From Populus alba (taxonomy: Eukaryota > Streptophyta > Magnoliopsida > Malpighiales > Salicaceae), in the NCBI RefSeq assembly GCF_005239225.2, contig NC_133293.1, forward strand, positions 4,402,001 to 4,466,000: a DNA stretch of 64,000 nt, read 5' to 3'. The notes under the pieces are model-generated. The model was not told the DNA's origin. It made no database searches and saw only the letters and a list, made by a program, of their open reading frames with translations. Below are positions 60,175 to 64,000 of the stretch, piece after piece (position 1 is the first letter of the stretch; the number at the start of each line of letters is the position of its first letter). The position numbers and the translations under genes are program-made.

Positions 60175-63100
60175 GACTGGCATACAATCTACTCTTTTAT
60201 CTTGAAAAGCTGATTGTTTCACTTAAGACTTCAGATGTTATATTTCTCTCTTATTTACATGGGAAAGTTTTTTTTTTTTGGGAACCCCCAAATGTAAGTG
60301 TATAAATTCTGTGTTTAGATTCAATCTCTCCTTGAACTTTTCAAGTTTTGGGAAAATACCGAGTTATATGGACACCATTTTGCTTGACTATCGCATAATA
60401 TGGATGAATTCTTGGCGACGAGTCTCCCTGTCCGGTCCTTTAAAAGACAATGTTCAAATTCAAGATCAAGATTTTGGCCACTCTGTGTATCAAAATCTTG
60501 AAAAAAAAAATATAATTATTAAATTGAATTGTGGGACTAACTCTATATCCCAAATGTCAAAAACCCCTCATTGTTCGTCTAAAAACTAACCATACTTCAA
60601 ATGTATTTTCTCCCCTTGAATTCAAATTAATTCTTTGAATATCATTCATGATTCTCGCAAGACATGAAATATTAAATAGTATGTATTTATTTAATTAAAA
60701 AGGATGTAGTTTAATTTATTAGACTCTAAATTTGCTCCTCGGATATTATTAATTCGAGTGTCACAAAGCTCAGGATTACTAGAGGTTTACTTAGTCGTTA
60801 ATTTCTAGGTTTTAGAAAATTAGTTAAGATATACATAAGCTAACGTGGATACTTAAAAATATCAAAAAATAAAAAATAAAAAATAAAAAACTAGCATATA
60901 TCTAAACTCGGATAACTAATTAATTATACATAGAAGACCAAAAAAAAGGAAATTGAAGCATCTTCCTTTCCTTTTGTATAGAGCTTGATCAAGATTTTTT
61001 TTTTATTTAGCCCTATTTGATAAAACTTTTTTTTATATTGGTTTTATTGATAATTGTTTTTATTGACATAATATGTATATATACACTATCACCCTATTTT
61101 GGCCCCCTAACTTTTTTAACTTAAGAATTATCTAATAAAAAAAATGTAAATATCCACACACTTAACATATAAGATTTTAAAAATATACATTATTTAATAT
61201 GAAATAATATATATTTTATTAACATATTCTTAATATTTATGATGTATATTGGTCATTTTATATCTTGAGGCCACAAGAACAAAATTTAATCAAATACTAT
61301 TTAATTATTTTAAACTCTTACAAGTACACATTTCATTCATTGCTCCTAAACGGCATCTAAAAGTTATTTTTTTTTTTTAATTACAAAACCCTAAAGAGCT
61401 TGAATACTCATCAAATGATTCACCATTTCCAAATTCCCAAACTAGAGAAAGAAGTGTTCAACTCCAACCCCATGAGCATCACTAGACAAACGTTCCTCTC
61501 ATGTGCAGTAGCTTGCACTAAACCCGTTTTGAATAATGTCTCCTTTTTTTTTCTTTTTTTTTGTTTTTGGGAGCCAAGGATTGGTCTTATAATGACAATT
61601 CCTGGCACAAAAAGGTCAATAATGATAATGACTATTCTCCCTTTTTTGCTTAAACACTCTATTTATCCAATAAAGTCCATACATTCACTCAATTGTAATT
61701 CAAATTGGATTTTAAACAAAAAAATATTATTGATTTAATAATAATAATAATTCAATTGACTTTATTTAAATTTAAAATGGTCAAAATCAAGAAAATTAAA
61801 AACTATGTATTTTTAATAAAAATAATTAATCCAGAATCTTTTGTGATCTAAATCCGAGAATCAGATCCGATAAATATAGACATACAAGTCTCAATTTCAA
61901 AAGCTAAAACTGAAAAAACAAGATGAATTTTCTAACAACTTTGATAGATAAATAAAATAATTATTTTTTCATTTAATATATTTGTTTGTGATTTGTATTT
62001 GTTTTTAAAATACTTTTAGAATACTTTTGGAATGCATGCTGTTGATTTTGATGAAAAAGATGATGGATGAATACATGAGAAAATATGAATAAACTTACGG
62101 TTATGATTAATTAATTCTTGAGGATAAGACTCAGTTTTATATATAAAAAATTTACCATGTTTATTTGAATCATAAAGAAGATTGATTTTTTAAATAAATA
62201 TTATATGCTTGATTCAAAACTAAATAAATAACTAAAGAATAAAGTTTTAAAATTAAAAATTAATTTTTATTTCGTTTCTCCTCCATTAATAATAATCTTC
62301 ATTGTACTCCATTTTTCTATGTTTTGTAAATATTCAAATTAGGATATGTCAATAAATAATAAGGGTTATGCTTGGTAATATATTGATTGAAAAACTGTTA
62401 TTTGTAATTGTATTGTTGTCTTAATTATTAGAAATTCTCAATTCCTAAAATTAAAGCCAGATTTGTGTAGAAAATTATAAACTTTAAATTCTAAATTATC
62501 AAGAAATTTATAAAGTCAATAGTATTATTATTAGTCTCTCTCTTAATTTCTACGGGTGAAAATAATGCATGAAAAAAATATTTTTTGGAGGTAATTATTC
62601 CAAAAAATACTACCAATTCCACAAAAATAGAAACCACTCATGTCCGGTAATGCATGAGAAGCTAATAATAAGATATTGCACATCATAAATATTTTTGGCA
62701 TTAGAATATCCATTCCACCCATTTTGTGGTATAAGAATTTAAACTAAACTTTTGTAATTTGGAAAAATCTAAACCGATGAAAAATCTAATATAAATAGGA
62801 AAACAATTCAAACAACTTCTACTAGGCCATCATTGTTGATTCTAGTTAATGTTCAATTGATCATAGTTAATGTTCAATTGCCTAGTAGAAGTTTGGGTAG
62901 CCTCACATATTTGTTCTTCAAGATTTGTTTCAAACTCCTCGGCTCATTGGGTTGTTCCTTACATAAGCAATTATCTTCAATTGTCTTTGACAAGGAAGAA
63001 TTTTGTGGGTCAGCCAATTATATGTCTTTTTCTTACACGTACTTGTTAATGTTTTGAATTATGACTTCAGTCTCACCATCCGTTTTCATGGAAGAGTAAT

Positions 63101-64000
63101 GCAGTTGATTGTATCTAATTTTGCTATTCTAATCTTCTTCTTTTTTCTAGGGTTGTCTAACATGAAAGACCCTCAATTTCTTTCTATGCTTCAAGACCTT
63201 AAGAATCAGTATAAAATAATAATCTATGAGCTTTCTTGATTTTTTGTTTACCATTGGTACTTGAAATACCTACAAGCAAAGCAGTGATTGTAATAGTTTT
63301 ATCGTTAATATTATTATTATTATTGTTATTGGTGTGATATTCGAACTGTTTATTTTAAATCAACAATGTTTTTTTGTATGTTTTTTTTTTTCTTTTTATT
63401 TGAGAATATTGAATAGAAGGCAAGTAATCATAATCTAATTCCTTATACATTCAATATAAATTCTCTTCATAATTAACCACCTTTAATAAATTATAAAATT
63501 AATAATTTTCTCTACGTTCACCATGATGGATTTATAGGCTTGCTGGTATGAACTCTCTATTCTAAAACTTCAAACCACCAATTTTGAACGCTATAAATTT
63601 ACGGATGACAAATCCTGTTTTTTCATAATAAGAAATCTTTTTATTTTAAATTTCTAACTCTAATAACCATTTAATAAATTCTTTTTTCTGGTGAGATTTT
63701 GTAGTCTCATAATTTGGATTTTGAATCTTAAGCAGTATATTATTTTGTCAGGTTAATCCAGACACAAAACAATTTCTTTGTCTGATTTTTTTGGGTATTT
63801 TTTTTTTTTATCAAGAAGATCTCTTTGTGGGGTTCGCTAGTACTGTTGAGATATTTCACATATTTCCATTCCAGATGCTACAAATCGTTGAATAGTTTAA
63901 GCAATTGTGATCATATACATGTTCCCTTAAAGCGTGAATGGTTAAACAAGATCCAATCTTGGCCAATTCACCAAGCCATAACATGTCCACATTCAAGGCC
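60175..64000. other. AT-rich region to the window end
   Basis: No gene is supported. Short open frames near 61400-61740 and 62830-63240 have no recognisable domain and AT-rich composition. A short duplicated GTTAATGTTCAATTG occurs at about 62845-62881. The right edge may hold the start of something beyond the window, but nothing could be identified. Confidence 0.55.

Noticed and set aside
62833..63239. Overlapping frames near the right end (74 and 78 codons)
   Set aside because: No recognisable motif or plausible exon structure; contains a short tandem repeat of GTTAATGTTCAATTG.

Overview
The window is nuclear DNA of a flowering plant: AT-rich, with long intergenic stretches, GT-AG introns and plant-specific gene families and retroelements. 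Protein features and repeat style suggest Salicaceae, most likely Populus; this is inference from recognition, not a search.

Four host genes lie on the plus strand. (1) 1876-8052: an SPL7-type SBP-box transcription factor of copper homeostasis, ten coding exons that join in frame but with a TGA in place of codon 33. (2) 18377-21653: an ERD6-like sugar transporter of 18 exons, 488 residues, intact. (3) 28510-33680: a LEC14B/DCAF11-type WD40 protein of nine coding exons, 472 residues, intact, with a likely substrate-receptor role in CUL4-DDB1 ubiquitin ligases. (4) 34805-35146: a two-exon gene for an 85-residue single-pass membrane protein of unknown function. Genes 3 and 4 are only about 1.1 kb apart. 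No operon-like relation exists; the four genes look functionally independent.

Between the genes lie small elements: a tRNA-derived SINE with a perfect 14-bp target duplication (12132-12312), a decayed plant mobile domain (PMD) gene just beside it (12470-12960, minus), a TRIM-like element (16061-16359), a MITE-like element (11209-11388), and two copies of an unnamed dispersed repeat (about 13550-13800 and 14360-14660).

The right half is dominated by retroelements. 36968-52330 holds a rearranged Ogre/Tat-type Ty3-gypsy element: two internal regions of about 5.8 kb (ORF1, gag, protease) face each other as a giant palindrome around a 41-bp loop, with a long LTR on the right and a truncated LTR followed by an inverted partial LTR on the left. 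Reverse transcriptase, RNase H and integrase are absent. A central 2-kb block of the arms is indistinguishable between arms while their outer parts differ. 55121-60169 is a Ty1-copia element on the minus strand with 165-bp LTRs, CATAG target duplication, initiator tRNA-Met primer site, in-frame stops in pol and an in-frame 363-bp tandem duplication across its protease. The last 3.8 kb shows no gene.

Most notable for follow-up: the palindrome (a potential source of long hairpin RNA, or an assembly problem), its scrambled loop, the nonsense codon in SPL7, and the SINE and PMD remnants.
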